A stretch of 64,000 nt of DNA from a virus. The first letter of the stretch is position 1. The number at the start of each line of letters is the position of its first letter. Location of the stretch: positions 1-64,000 of the IMG/VR virus record IMGVR_UViG_3300040944_000171. One strand, 5' to 3'. Positions 14,343-22,723 of this stretch are shown piece by piece. The notes beneath the pieces are model-generated. The model was not told where the DNA came from and made no database searches. It saw only the letters and a program-made list of their open reading frames with translations. The translations under genes and the position numbers were made by a program.

Positions 14343-16192
14343 CGGTGGAAGTCCCGGCCGGGCAGGAGGATGCCGTCCTGGCGAGCCTCGGCGGCGACGT
14401 GGACGAGGGGGATCTCAGTGTCCTTCTGGACATCGCCGCCCAGCAGCCGGGTGGTGGTGATGACCGTCTCGGGGTCGGGATGGCCGCGGTGGATGCCGAG
14501 AAAGCGCAGCGCCTCGGGCGGCCAGCGCTCCAGGATCGAGCGCTCGAAGCTGACCATGCCGAAGTCGGCGCGCTCGCTCCCCAACTCCACGCCCGTGACC
14601 ACGGCCACCTCGTGGCGGGCGTGGCGGACGACGGCGTCGGGGTGGCCGGCGACGGACGGGTGCCAGAGGATCAGCCGCCGCCAGCCGGGGATGTTGAGGA
14701 AGCCTCGGATGGCGTGGGCCACCCCGGCGCCGGTCCCGGACGGGTCCATGGCGACCGCCTTGTGCCAGCCCCCGGGGGGCACCTGGACGTTGATGAGCGC
14801 TCCCACGAACCTGCTGGGCATCAGCTCACCGTCGGTGGCGATGAGGCAGCCCACCTTCGGCCCGCAGCCGTGGCTGGGCATGGGCGGCCGCCCGTCGTCG
14901 CGGAGGTGGCGGAGCGGCGGGCCGTGGACGTGCTGGGTCTCCCGGGGGACGGCGGGGTCGGGGGTGAAGCCGCTGGCGCCGAGCGTGGAGGCCTCCACGC
15001 CGGGCAGCACCAGCTGCTGGAGCCAGGCGTCGATCCGGCAGTTGTGGGAGAGGAAGCCCTCGGCGAGATAGGTGCCAGAGCTGGTCTGCATCTGGACCAC
15101 GTCCTGCTCGCCAGCGGGCTCCACCGCCACCACGCGCAGCCGCTCATGGGCCTCCAGCCAGCCGAGCGCCTGGATGTCCAGCTTCGCGATGAGCCGCTCC
15201 GGTCTCACGGCGGCGAGGAAGCGCAGCCGCTCAGCGATGCCGCCGTTGATCCTGGCCACCTGCACCCGCCGACCGAGGCGTGGGCCAGCCCCGCTCGGGG
15301 CCACATGCACCCGGAAGTTGAGGCGGGTCATGGTCGCCACCGCCGCATCCAGGGTGGGGCCGGGAAGTTGGGAGAAGCTCAGATCCTGACCGCTGCGGGT
15401 CATGGAGCCCTCGCCATCGAACAGACCGGCGAGATAGCCCGCATCCCGGGTCTCAAGCGGCGCCGTGGGGGTGAGGTACCGGTACAGAAGATCCCGCCCC
15501 GGCACCAGGTCGCGAGCCGCCCGCCACCGCACCCGGAGCCAGCGCATCTCGCCCCGGGTCTGGGGACGGCTCCCCAGGAAGCGGTGATCCTCGGTCGCCC
15601 GCAGCTCGGTGCCGTCCTCCAGGACGATGCGCAGCACCTTCGCTCGGGTGGTGGCGACCGCCTCCACGGTGGAGGGTACGTAGCGCCGGTACGGGCGGGC
15701 CGGGGCGTGGCTGCGCTCCTCCTCGCCAGCGATGAGTTGGTCGCCCACCCTCACCTCCCCCAGAGGACGCCAGCGCACATCTGCGGTCAGCACCCGCGCG
15801 TCGGGGGTGAGGCACCAGTGCCGGGGCTGGTGCTCGCCGTCCCAGATCTGGCCAGCGAGCTCCATGGCATCGGGGTGGCGGGCGATCAGTGCCTGGCTGA
15901 ACTTGACGCAGCCCAGCCCGGGATGGCCCTCCGCCTGGCCCAGGTAGGCGACCTGGAAGGCACACCAGTCCTCGGGACAGGCGAGCAACTCATCCACAGA
16001 GCCCGGCTCGATCACCACGTCGTGCTCCACCAGCACGATCCCCGGGGTGGACGGCTGCCAGAGCCCCTCCATGAGCGCCGAGTAGTCGAAGATGGAGCCC
16101 GAGACATCGCAGCGCTCGAACGGGTGGCCGCTGGCATCCAGGCGGGCGGTGACCTCCTCGCTGAGGTGGGTGTAGGGCATCACGAAGCGCAC
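14339..16192 (-). CDS. Two-domain glycosyltransferase interrupted by an intein
   Basis: 617 residues. The N-extein (about 1-126) opens with RFVMPYTHL and has LVEHDVVI, the nucleotide-sugar-site pattern of glycosyltransferases carried by actinobacteriophages. Residues 127-384 are an intein. The C-extein holds a second domain (MPSRFVGALINVQVPPGGW, then HPSVAGHPDAVVRHARHE) that may be another sugar-transfer or lyase-like unit. The GTG start has GGGAGG eight bases upstream; an ATG four codons later is possible. Likely decorates virion or host surface, as neighbours are two more glycosyltransferases and two methyltransferases. Confidence 0.78.
   Translation of the reverse strand: MRFVMPYTHLSEEVTARLDASGHPFERCDVSGSIFDYSALMEGLWQPSTPGIVLVEHDVVIEPGSVDELLACPEDWCAFQVAYLGQAEGHPGLGCVKFSQALIARHPDAMELAGQIWDGEHQPRHWCLTPDARVLTADVRWRPLGEVRVGDQLIAGEEERSHAPARPYRRYVPSTVEAVATTRAKVLRIVLEDGTELRATEDHRFLGSRPQTRGEMRWLRVRWRAARDLVPGRDLLYRYLTPTAPLETRDAGYLAGLFDGEGSMTRSGQDLSFSQLPGPTLDAAVATMTRLNFRVHVAPSGAGPRLGRRVQVARINGGIAERLRFLAAVRPERLIAKLDIQALGWLEAHERLRVVAVEPAGEQDVVQMQTSSGTYLAEGFLSHNCRIDAWLQQLVLPGVEASTLGASGFTPDPAVPRETQHVHGPPLRHLRDDGRPPMPSHGCGPKVGCLIATDGELMPSRFVGALINVQVPPGGWHKAVAMDPSGTGAGVAHAIRGFLNIPGWRRLILWHPSVAGHPDAVVRHARHEVAVVTGVELGSERADFGMVSFERSILERWPPEALRFLGIHRGHPDPETVITTTRLLGGDVQKDTEIPLVHVAAEARQDGILLPGRDFHR
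15041..15814 (-). other. Intein with LAGLIDADG homing endonuclease
   Basis: 258 residues in frame. Block A begins at Cys1 (CLTPDARVLTADVRW); block B has DGTELRATEDHRFL with the TxxH pair; the endonuclease motif is GYLAGLFDGEGS; the end is block F/G, TYLAEGFLSHN followed by Cys+1. All splicing residues (Cys1, block B His, penultimate His, terminal Asn, Cys+1) are present, so splicing should be active. Only one LAGLIDADG helix was seen. Confidence 0.9.
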
Positions 16193-16662
16193 GGCACAGC
16201 CTCCCTCTTGCGACGCTCCCGATCCCGCTGACACTGGCGGCAAATGCGCGTGCCGTGGGGCGGATGGTGATAGGTGTTGGCGGGGTCATAGGGGTGTCCG
16301 CGCCGACAATGGGTGATGGAGGCGACCCAGCGGCGGCGTCCCTCCCCGATCAGGCCGCGTCTCATGTTCTCGGCGCGACTGACGGCTTCGAGATGTGCCG
16401 GATTGACACAGGATCTGCGCCGACAGAGGTGATCCAACTCCCGGCCCGCAGGCAGGGCGCCATAGGCCAATTCATACGCAACCCGGTGGGCCCGCACCAT
16501 CCCGGCCCCTCGTCTGCCCGCGTTGAGCTGGCCGTAACCCTTCGTGTCGAGAGACGCCGTCCAGAGCCAGCACGGCCCTAGTTCAGGCCGCAGCGACGGG
16601 AGCGGGCCGTCCCTACTGACCTTGAGCCAGAAACGCTCCTCCAGCGTCCTCACCCGCGTCAT
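16180..16662 (-). CDS. HNH homing-type endonuclease
   Basis: 160 residues. N-terminal LEERFWLKV and CWLWTASLDTKGYGQ, then AHRVAYEL and ELDHLCRRRSCVNPAHLEAV, the classic phage HNH pattern with a His/Asn/His metal site. A C-terminal CRRGHPY...ICRQC zinc site follows. Nicks or cuts DNA. Inserted between two glycosyltransferase genes with its ends coupled to both, so it may be a free-standing homing endonuclease that entered the operon. Confidence 0.92.
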   Translation of the reverse strand: MTRVRTLEERFWLKVSRDGPLPSLRPELGPCWLWTASLDTKGYGQLNAGRRGAGMVRAHRVAYELAYGALPAGRELDHLCRRRSCVNPAHLEAVSRAENMRRGLIGEGRRRWVASITHCRRGHPYDPANTYHHPPHGTRICRQCQRDRERRKREAVPCAS

Positions 16663-17444
16663 GCCAGGTCATCGCCGAGGCCGTAGCTGAGCGGCGGGGC
16701 GGGGCGACGCAACGGCACGGGGTCGTGTGTCCAGGGCTCCGCCATGACGGCTGCCCAGAGGGCCTGAAAGAGCGACTCGTCCGCGTCCATGGCGCGGTAC
16801 CTGGCGATGTTCTCGCCGTGCAGGGGGGCCGTCTCACCGAGGTCGCTCACGGCGTCGCGGTGGACGCGCCGGCGCGCCTGGGCCTCCGTGCGCCAGGGCA
16901 GATGGCGCATCGCCACCGCGCGGTGGTCGACCCGGTCGCCCGCGCCCTCCACGCCGTGCTGCCCGATCCAGAGGTGGGTGTCGGGGGTGGGGCGGTAGCA
17001 GACCTTCTCCCACGGCCAGGGCAGGACATGGCGGTGCCGGAAGAGCGCGCCGGGGTCGTTGGGATCGGGGGTGTGCTCCCACACCGTCGCCATGCACACA
17101 TCGGCGGCGAAACTCGGGGACAGCAGCTCGCGCAGCGGCCACCCGGTGGGCGAGTACCAGATCTCGTCGGCGTCGAAGGGCACGACCCAGTCCGCCCCGC
17201 GCTCCAGGGCGAGCCTCGCCAGGGTGTTCATGCGGCCCGCCTGGTCGAAGAGCGGCGAGGTGTCGGTGAGCACCAGGAGTTGCTCCGGGTACATCCTCCT
17301 GAGCCCCTCCAGGATGCGCGGGGTCGCATCCTGGCTCAGATGATCCTCCACGATCACCAGATCCACCTCGGCCAGCAGGTGCTCGACGGTGGTGCCGATG
17401 ATGTCCTGCTCATCGCGCACCGTGCCGACCGCGACGACGCTCAT
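16659..17444 (-). CDS. Glycosyltransferase family 2-like protein
   Basis: 261 residues. Opens VVAVGTVRDEQDIIGTTVEH, with VIVEDHLSQD and WVVPFDADEIWY, giving the DxD-type metal/nucleotide-sugar site. Resembles GT2 proteins that transfer sugars from nucleotide donors. ATGA coupling on both sides places it in the surface-modification cluster. Acceptor unknown. Confidence 0.85.
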   Translation of the reverse strand: MSVVAVGTVRDEQDIIGTTVEHLLAEVDLVIVEDHLSQDATPRILEGLRRMYPEQLLVLTDTSPLFDQAGRMNTLARLALERGADWVVPFDADEIWYSPTGWPLRELLSPSFAADVCMATVWEHTPDPNDPGALFRHRHVLPWPWEKVCYRPTPDTHLWIGQHGVEGAGDRVDHRAVAMRHLPWRTEAQARRRVHRDAVSDLGETAPLHGENIARYRAMDADESLFQALWAAVMAEPWTHDPVPLRRPAPPLSYGLGDDLA

Positions 17445-17926
17445 GGGCGGACCAGGAAGGCGAGCTGCCACGCAGCGCCGGGCACGGGGTTGGGCCACTC
17501 CGGCGGGCAGACGCTCGCCACCGGGACCTCCTCGGGCGTCCAGCCGTGGAGGCGGAGCAGGTAGGCGAGCACGCGGGCGCTGCAGGTCCAGGCGTGGCCC
17601 CCCGGCCCCTCGCCGTGGGCGATGATCGCCTCGAGGAGGTCCTGCGCCTGTCCCTGGCTGACGGCCCGGTCGATGTCGGGGCCGACCACCGCCAGGATGC
17701 CCCCGGGGGCCAGCACGCGCCGCCACTCGCCGAGCACCGCCCCCAGGCGGTCCAGCGGGATGTGCTCCAGGAGGTGGCCGGCGTAGAGGCGATCCGCGCA
17801 GCCGTCCGCGAAGGGCAGGGCGCCCACGTCGGCCACCACGTCGACGCGCTCCGGCTGGGGCAGGCTGTCGATGGCGATCCAGTCCTCGGGGGTCGGGTGC
17901 GTGCCTGAACCGAGGTTGAGCCTCAC
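17441..17926 (-). CDS. SAM-dependent methyltransferase (class I, small)
   Basis: 161 residues. LNLGSGTHP is the SAM-binding loop, followed by VDVVADVGALPFADG and HLLEHIPLD, the type-11 methyltransferase pattern, then LAPGGILAVVGPD. GTG start overlaps the upstream stop as GTGA. Likely methylates a sugar or lipid-linked glycan. Paralogue of the 18516 gene. Confidence 0.85.
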   Translation of the reverse strand: MRLNLGSGTHPTPEDWIAIDSLPQPERVDVVADVGALPFADGCADRLYAGHLLEHIPLDRLGAVLGEWRRVLAPGGILAVVGPDIDRAVSQGQAQDLLEAIIAHGEGPGGHAWTCSARVLAYLLRLHGWTPEEVPVASVCPPEWPNPVPGAAWQLAFLVRP

Positions 17927-18519
17927 AGCCACGACCCGGCCCAGTGGTGGACGCCATAGCACCAGGGGAGGAGCGAGAAGTCCTCGTCCCGGCGCTCCCG
18001 CTGGTCGATGTAGTACGGGTAGAAGGTCCCCGGGGGCAGGCAGATCCAATCGGTGCGGTTCGGGTACACCTGGGTGGCCACCCCCGGTCCCGTCTCCCAC
18101 GGCCCGGCTCCCTGGTCCACGCGCTCGATGCAGAGCTGCAGGGCCTCCTGGATGGCTGGGTGGCCGGGCTCAGCCCCCAGCGCGGCAGTGCAGACGATGC
18201 TCGGGCTCTCCCAGGCGCTGAAGCCGCGCAGGGCGAGCAGCGGATCCAGCCGGCGCACCGGGGCCACGTCGTCGTCCAGGTAGATGCCGCCGTGGATGAG
18301 GAGCGCCTCGAGGCGGATGAGGTCAGCCCGCTGCACCCCCGCGCAACTCCCCATGTGGGGCGAGGTGCGCGGGAACTCGGCCATGTCGGGCTGATCCGGC
18401 CAGGTGCGGAACTCCCAACCCGGGTGGAGTTCCTGCCACCCCCGCCACCAGCCCTTGATCTCCTCGCTCAACGGCGTCTGGGCCGGAATGACACGGTGGA
18501 TTATGCGGGGGATGCTCAT
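17923..18519 (-). CDS. Glycosyltransferase with DXD motif
   Basis: 198 residues. Opens with IPRIIHRVIP and WELHPGWEFRTW-like sequence. RADLIRLEALLIHGGIYLDDDV is the hallmark of the sugar-binding DXD glycosyltransferase family (mannosyltransferase OCH1/capsular type). The Asp triplet binds metal and nucleotide sugar. Flanked by the two methyltransferases with 4-base overlaps. Confidence 0.88.
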   Translation of the reverse strand: MSIPRIIHRVIPAQTPLSEEIKGWWRGWQELHPGWEFRTWPDQPDMAEFPRTSPHMGSCAGVQRADLIRLEALLIHGGIYLDDDVAPVRRLDPLLALRGFSAWESPSIVCTAALGAEPGHPAIQEALQLCIERVDQGAGPWETGPGVATQVYPNRTDWICLPPGTFYPYYIDQRERRDEDFSLLPWCYGVHHWAGSWL

Positions 18520-19019
18520 CGGCCCAACCCGCCCGGCGCCAGGATGGCACACTGCCAGCCGATCCGGCTCACCACCGGCCAGTCGTCGGGCACCTCGGCG
18601 ATGGGCACGGCGACCGCCCAGGGCACGGCCTCGCGGATGAGGCGGAGCAGGCGATCCTCGGTGCAGGCCCAGCGGTGCTCATCACCCTCCCAGCGGTGGG
18701 CGCCCCAGAGCGCCCCCAGAGCCGTCTCCGGGTCGAAGAGGAGCGCCCGGTCGCAGTCGGGGCCGACCACGCACAGCTGGCCCGCCACCGGGTTCAGCAC
18801 CCGGGCCACCTCGCGCAGCATCGGCCCGACCTCGGGGAGCGGGAGGTGCTCCAGGAAGTGGCCGCAGTACACGCGCTCCGCCACCCCGGTCGCGAAGGGC
18901 AGCACCCGGCAGTCGGCGACCAGATCGGGGTGGCACTCCTCGGCGATGTCGATGTTGATCCAGGGGGGCGGCGCGGGCTGATCGCCGGAGCCGAGGTTGA
19001 GGCGCACGGCCGCCCTCAC
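18516..19019 (-). CDS. SAM-dependent methyltransferase, paralogue of 17441
   Basis: 167 residues. LNLGSGDQP, DLVADCRVLPFATG and HFLEHLPLPEVGP match the neighbour's motifs, so the two arose by duplication. The upstream GTG is chosen because it forms GTGA with the preceding stop; an in-frame GTG 12 bases later (19007) is the alternative. Confidence 0.82.
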   Translation of the reverse strand: MRAAVRLNLGSGDQPAPPPWINIDIAEECHPDLVADCRVLPFATGVAERVYCGHFLEHLPLPEVGPMLREVARVLNPVAGQLCVVGPDCDRALLFDPETALGALWGAHRWEGDEHRWACTEDRLLRLIREAVPWAVAVPIAEVPDDWPVVSRIGWQCAILAPGGLGR

Positions 19020-19207
19020 CGGCGCGGCTCGAGCGCCCAGCAGCGCCCGCAGAGGCCCCCGTCCAGGCCCATCTCGGGCAGATCCAGCGCCCGCCCGCAG
19101 CGGGGGCAGCGCGCCGCCGGGTGGCCGCCCGTGCTCCAGTCCAGGCCCACGAAGGCCACCACGCCCACCAGCACGGCCAGGACGAGGAAGGTCACCCCCG
19201 CGCTCAC
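19016..19207 (-). CDS. 63-residue membrane protein with zinc ribbon
   Basis: N-terminal membrane helix (GVTFLVLAVLVGVVAFVGL), then CPRCGRAL and CGRC. Same layout as the 14019 protein. Coupled by ATGA on its upstream side and by GTGA to the methyltransferase that follows. Function unknown. Confidence 0.7.
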   Translation of the reverse strand: MSAGVTFLVLAVLVGVVAFVGLDWSTGGHPAARCPRCGRALDLPEMGLDGGLCGRCWALEPRR

Positions 19208-20310
19208 TGCCCGGTCCAGCCCTCGTCCCCACCATCGACTGGCTCAGGTGGCGTGACGGGGGGCGGTGCGGGCGCCTGCCCGCCGTCCACCACCTGGAGC
19301 GGTGCCTGGGGTGGCGCGGCGCGCGGGTGGAGGGTGGACGGCTGCCCACACTGGGTGCAGGTGACCTCGGTGTCCTGCAGGCGGTGGGGCTGGATCAGGC
19401 CGCAGGTGTCGCACTGCCAGCGGCCCATCGGCTCCCCGTCCTCGCCGACCTCGGCGCTGGCGCCCTCGCCCCGGGGACCGAGGAGGCCCTTGACCCGGTC
19501 GCCCAGCAGCAGCGCCAGCGCCGGGACGGCGATCTGGTCGAGCTTGCCGAAGGCGCGGTCGAGCCGGTCCCGCTTGAGCTTGAACTCCTCGCGGACCTGT
19601 TCCTTCTCCCACTCCCGCTGCTCCCGCCGCTCGATCCGCTCCGCCCGCCGGTCCGCGACCTCCTCCTCGATGGAGAGCCAGCGCATGGCGTCCTCGCGGC
19701 TCATCGTCCGGACATCGGCCGCCGCCCCCGCCGCCGCGCCCTCGCCCGCCGCCGGGGTCAGCCCGAAGACATCCAGGAGGGCGTCCTTGGCCTGCTTCAT
19801 CTCGGTGGCGTTGGCCGTCAGCGCCTGGATCGGCGACACCTGGGCCGCCGTGCTGCGGCCGTTCAGCAGCTCCGCGAGGCGGCCGTCCAGCCGCTCCATG
19901 CCCGCCTGGATGGTTCGGACCTGGGCGGTCTGCTGGCTCTCCGTGAAGCCCTTGATCGTCTCGGTCAGGATGCGCCGATCCTCGCGGATCCCCTCCAGCA
20001 CCTGGCCCAGCATCTGGGCGATGGCGTTGCTCTGGTGATCGTCGCCGCCGCCCTCCAGGCGATCCAGCGCCTTCAGCGCCCGGGCCTCGGCCACGCGCGC
20101 CTCCAGCTGGCGGAGGCGGCGGCGGGCGCTCCGCTCCGCAGCCTCCTCCTCGGCCTCATCCTCGCGGCGCCGCTCCTCGCGGATCTCCCGCTCCGACAGC
20201 TGGCGCTCATACCCGTTCGGGGGCACGGCGGGGGCGCCCGCCTGGGTGGCGTCCACCACCGGGAACAGCGGCCGGTCGCGCAGCCAGCGCAGGACCCTGG
20301 GCTCGCTCAT
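19204..20310 (-). CDS. Long coiled-coil protein with C-terminal zinc ribbon
   Basis: 368 residues. Residues about 35-120 and 205-260 are long charged helices (ERQLSEREIREERR-type). A CDTCGLI...CTQCGQ zinc ribbon lies near residue 300, followed by a Pro-rich tail. It could be a scaffold, regulator or virion protein. Second gene of the minus operon. Confidence 0.6.
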   Translation of the reverse strand: MSEPRVLRWLRDRPLFPVVDATQAGAPAVPPNGYERQLSEREIREERRREDEAEEEAAERSARRRLRQLEARVAEARALKALDRLEGGGDDHQSNAIAQMLGQVLEGIREDRRILTETIKGFTESQQTAQVRTIQAGMERLDGRLAELLNGRSTAAQVSPIQALTANATEMKQAKDALLDVFGLTPAAGEGAAAGAAADVRTMSREDAMRWLSIEEEVADRRAERIERREQREWEKEQVREEFKLKRDRLDRAFGKLDQIAVPALALLLGDRVKGLLGPRGEGASAEVGEDGEPMGRWQCDTCGLIQPHRLQDTEVTCTQCGQPSTLHPRAAPPQAPLQVVDGGQAPAPPPVTPPEPVDGGDEGWTGQ

Positions 20311-20981
20311 ATCGGCAGCCTCGCCCCGGGGGCCGCCACCTCAAGCGGCCGCCGCGCCATCATCCGGCGCGTCAGGCCCACCTCGTACCCGTACACGTTG
20401 CCCTCCTCATCCACCCCCGCCGCCTGGGCGATGAAGCCCGTCATCACCGCGTCGAAGACGCCGCCGTAGCTGACCTCGTCCAGGATCGGCAGCTCCTGGC
20501 CCGCCTTCATGATCGCGTTTATCAGGGAGAACGTCTCCGGCAGCACATAGCAGGTGATCCGCACCCGGGCGTCCTCGGCGACCGGCCAGGACTCGGTGTG
20601 GATCTTGCCCTGCACCCCGAGTGCGCCGCTCGGGTCGTGGTCGTCGTCGTCACGGCCCCGGGGCGACGAGCGGGTGACCGGCACCCGGGGGGGCGTCTCA
20701 TCGGCGGGCCGGGGCGGCGTCTCGCGCCGGAGGGGGGGCTCTGGCGGCTCGAGCGGCGGATCAGGTGCAGCGCCGCCCGAGCTCGCCTCGCCGGTCACCT
20801 GCTCCGGTAGGGTGCTGGGGATCCCCGGCGGCCGGCCCCGGATCATCGGTCCCCGCACCACCTCCACCTCGCCTCCCCTGCAGTTCTGCGTGTTGGTCTG
20901 GTGGCGGAGGATGCGGGCCGCGTAATCCTCCCGCCCGCAGCGGATGCAGCGCAGTTTCGTCCCCGGCGGGTAGCCAGCCAT
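20307..20981 (-). CDS. Hypothetical protein with N-terminal zinc site, first in operon
   Basis: 224 residues: LRCIRCGRE...HQTNTQNC zinc-like site, a long Pro/Arg-rich middle, and a folded C-terminal domain (VRITCYVLPETFSLINAIM). Preceded at 9 bases by a GTACCAT box, so it probably has almost no 5' leader. Function unknown. Confidence 0.6.
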   Translation of the reverse strand: MAGYPPGTKLRCIRCGREDYAARILRHQTNTQNCRGGEVEVVRGPMIRGRPPGIPSTLPEQVTGEASSGGAAPDPPLEPPEPPLRRETPPRPADETPPRVPVTRSSPRGRDDDDHDPSGALGVQGKIHTESWPVAEDARVRITCYVLPETFSLINAIMKAGQELPILDEVSYGGVFDAVMTGFIAQAAGVDEEGNVYGYEVGLTRRMMARRPLEVAAPGARLPI

Positions 20982-21302
20982 GCATCCGGGATGGTACGCC
21001 CAGAGGTGACGGTTCGTCTCCCCCCGGTGGTGCCGCCGGGGCGGAGTTGCATCGCCCCGGCTTGCTCCCGGCCCTGTCGAAACCCGCTCCGCTCAGGAGG
21101 TTTCAAGCCTCCCGGCGAGCCGGTTGCAACCCGTCAGGCCCGGGCTACCACCTAGCCGTCCGCCAGCATATCCCAAGCGCCCCGATCCGCGCAAGTGCCG
21201 CCCGCGCCGACGCTCCCCCTGGCCCCGTGGTATGTTCGCCGCGTGCTGCGCCGCCATCGCCGCCACCTCCCCTGGCATCGGCGCCGCTGGAGGTTCCGCA
21301 TC
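20982..21302. other. Divergent intergenic region
   Basis: Contains a minus-strand GTACCAT box (20991-20997) for the long virion operon, a GGAGG/CCTCC hairpin near 21097-21113, and a plus-strand TATGTT (21231-21236) six bases before an in-frame GTG at 21243 that could be a leaderless start of the 21303 gene. No gene seen. Confidence 0.5.
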
Positions 21303-21779
21303 ATGCTCGCTGGACGGATCGGACAGATCCTCACCCTGCAGGCCGCCGCCGACGACGCGGCCGGGCAGGACGACACCCTCGCCGTCATCACCTGGGAAGA
21401 GGTCGACGGCGCCGTCGATGCCGCCGGCAACAGCACTGGCGTCCTCGCCACCAGCGGGGTCCTGGGCAGCCTGGTCGGCTCCGGCACCTCCGCCACCGCC
21501 ACCGCCATCGCGGCGGGCAGCGCCTTCGTCGCCGCCACCGCGACCGACCCGGACGGCAACGTCAAGCTCTCGCCCCCCTTCGCCCTCTCCGTGATCGCCA
21601 GCGGCGATGCCGCGACCGTCACCGTGACCGGCAGCTTCGCCGACGCCCCAGCCCCGGCCGTGGCCGTGGTCGAGGCTCCTCCCGAGGCCCCCGCCGCCGT
21701 GCTCGAGGCTCCTGCGGAGGCTCCCCCCACAGTCGAGCCCGCCCCCGAGGCCCTCACTGCCGAGGGCCTGCCCGCCTGA
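21303..21779 (+). CDS. Beta-rich structural-type protein with Pro/Ala tail
   Basis: 158 residues. The first 110 look like a single Ig-like fold (GRIGQILTLQAAADD, VITWEEVDG, VAATATDPDGNVK, then ATVTVTGSF), followed by a PAPAVAVVEAPPEAP-type linker tail. ATG has GGAGGT nine bases upstream; a leaderless GTG at 21243 would add 20 Arg-rich residues. Single-gene unit between terminator and divergent promoter. Possibly a virion decoration protein. Confidence 0.6.
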   Translation: MLAGRIGQILTLQAAADDAAGQDDTLAVITWEEVDGAVDAAGNSTGVLATSGVLGSLVGSGTSATATAIAAGSAFVAATATDPDGNVKLSPPFALSVIASGDAATVTVTGSFADAPAPAVAVVEAPPEAPAAVLEAPAEAPPTVEPAPEALTAEGLPA

Positions 21780-21790
21780 TACCTGAAGGG

Positions 21791-21815
21791 AGGGCGGCCC
21801 CAACCGGGCCGCCCT
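21791..21815. terminator. Bidirectional hairpin terminator
   Basis: AGGGCGGCCC/GGGCCGCCCT, perfect 10-base stem, 5-base loop, between convergent stops at 21779 and 21824. Confidence 0.65.
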
Positions 21816-21823
21816 CACCGGGG

Positions 21824-22309
21824 TCAGGCTGTGGGTGGCTCCGGTACGGTGTCGGCGGATCCGGCGGGCGCTCCCTGGATCGCGTGGAGGTGGCGCATGC
21901 CCGTCGACACATCGCTCAGGCTCCGCTCAAGCCCGTCAAGGGCCATGGCCAGGCCGAGAGGCCAGGGATCGTGCTCCGGTTGCGCCTCCAGGTGCTGACG
22001 CAGGATTAGGGTGTCACGGCGCAGCGCCATGAGCCCATCACCGCACCCGACGCAGAGGATGCTCCCCGGCACGGGAGCGGCCCGGTCGGGAGGCTGAGGT
22101 CCCCGGATGCGGTCGCCGATGGCCTGCCCGATCTGCATGCCGGCCGCCGTCAGCGTCCCCGATAGAAGGCCCAACGCCTCGGCTCGGGTCCAATGCTGGC
22201 GCTCCGGCTCCCCCTCCTGCGGCGGTGCGCTGGCGGGCTCCTCCGGTGGCGCAACCGGCTCCTCGGGCGGGGCACCAGCTCCGTCCTGACCCTGATCTCC
22301 GATGCTCAT
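21824..22309 (-). CDS. Hypothetical Pro/Glu-rich protein
   Basis: 161 residues. Acidic Pro-rich N-terminus, then helices with CVGCGDGLMALRRD (possible metal site). GGGAGGACAGCG precedes the ATG, and the start overlaps the stop of the transposon-split gene as ATGA. Insertion of the transposon has separated it from its former upstream operon. Function unknown. Confidence 0.6.
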   Translation of the reverse strand: MSIGDQGQDGAGAPPEEPVAPPEEPASAPPQEGEPERQHWTRAEALGLLSGTLTAAGMQIGQAIGDRIRGPQPPDRAAPVPGSILCVGCGDGLMALRRDTLILRQHLEAQPEHDPWPLGLAMALDGLERSLSDVSTGMRHLHAIQGAPAGSADTVPEPPTA

Positions 22310-22365
22310 CGCTGTCCTCCCTTGCGGCGCTCGCGCGCCTCGATCCGCTGCCGGATGGTCTCGGC
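22306..22365 (-). pseudogene. 3' part of gene split by the transposon
   Basis: Encodes the last 19 residues (TIRQRIEARERRKGGQR at the end) of a small basic protein. Includes the left 8-base target duplication (22358-22365, GTCTCGGC on plus). Joined to the 26507-26628 part with one duplication removed, the frame is exact. Confidence 0.85.
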
Positions 22366-22383
22366 GGTAGTGGGTCAGTTTGA
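22366..22383 (+). repeat. Left terminal inverted repeat
   Basis: GGTAGTGGGTCAGTTTGA, identical in reverse complement to 26489-26506. Confidence 0.92.
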
Positions 22384-22431
22384 GCTGCGCCGGGGTTGAC
22401 GGCCGGGGTCCGGGTGTGCTTCCGTTCGACT

Positions 22432-22677
22432 ATGCCTGACCGCTCACGCAAGAACCGCCCCGCCGACTTGAACCGCCTCGCCGTCTCCATTGTGGACGAG
22501 GCTGTGGGCGAGGCCCCCGACCCGGACGCCGGGAAGGACCCTGCTGCCGTGTCTCTGGGGCGACGGGGCGGCCTGAAGGGCGGCAAGGCACGGGCGGCGA
22601 GGATGACCCCGGAGGAGCGGACGGCCCTGGCGCGCAAGGCGGCCGCGGTTCGCTGGCACGGCCCAGAAGGCGGGTAG
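22432..22677 (+). CDS. Small basic GGKARA-type protein (transposon cargo)
   Basis: 81 residues, ending LGRRGGLKGGKARAARMTP, then EERTALARKAAAVRW. This Gly/Lys/Ala-rich pattern is common in small bacterial proteins thought to bind nucleic acid; no function is established. Located just inside the left transposon end, on the strand opposite the methylase. Confidence 0.65.
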   Translation: MPDRSRKNRPADLNRLAVSIVDEAVGEAPDPDAGKDPAAVSLGRRGGLKGGKARAARMTPEERTALARKAAAVRWHGPEGG

Positions 22678-22723
22678 GTCCCCCGCGCGCCCAAGTTCTT
22701 CGCCCGAGCTGCGCTGGCTCTGA

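Noticed and set aside
14345-16231. 628-codon plus-strand frame opposite the glycosyltransferase
   Set aside because: Mirror frame of a GC-rich gene; the minus strand carries clear intein and glycosyltransferase motifs.
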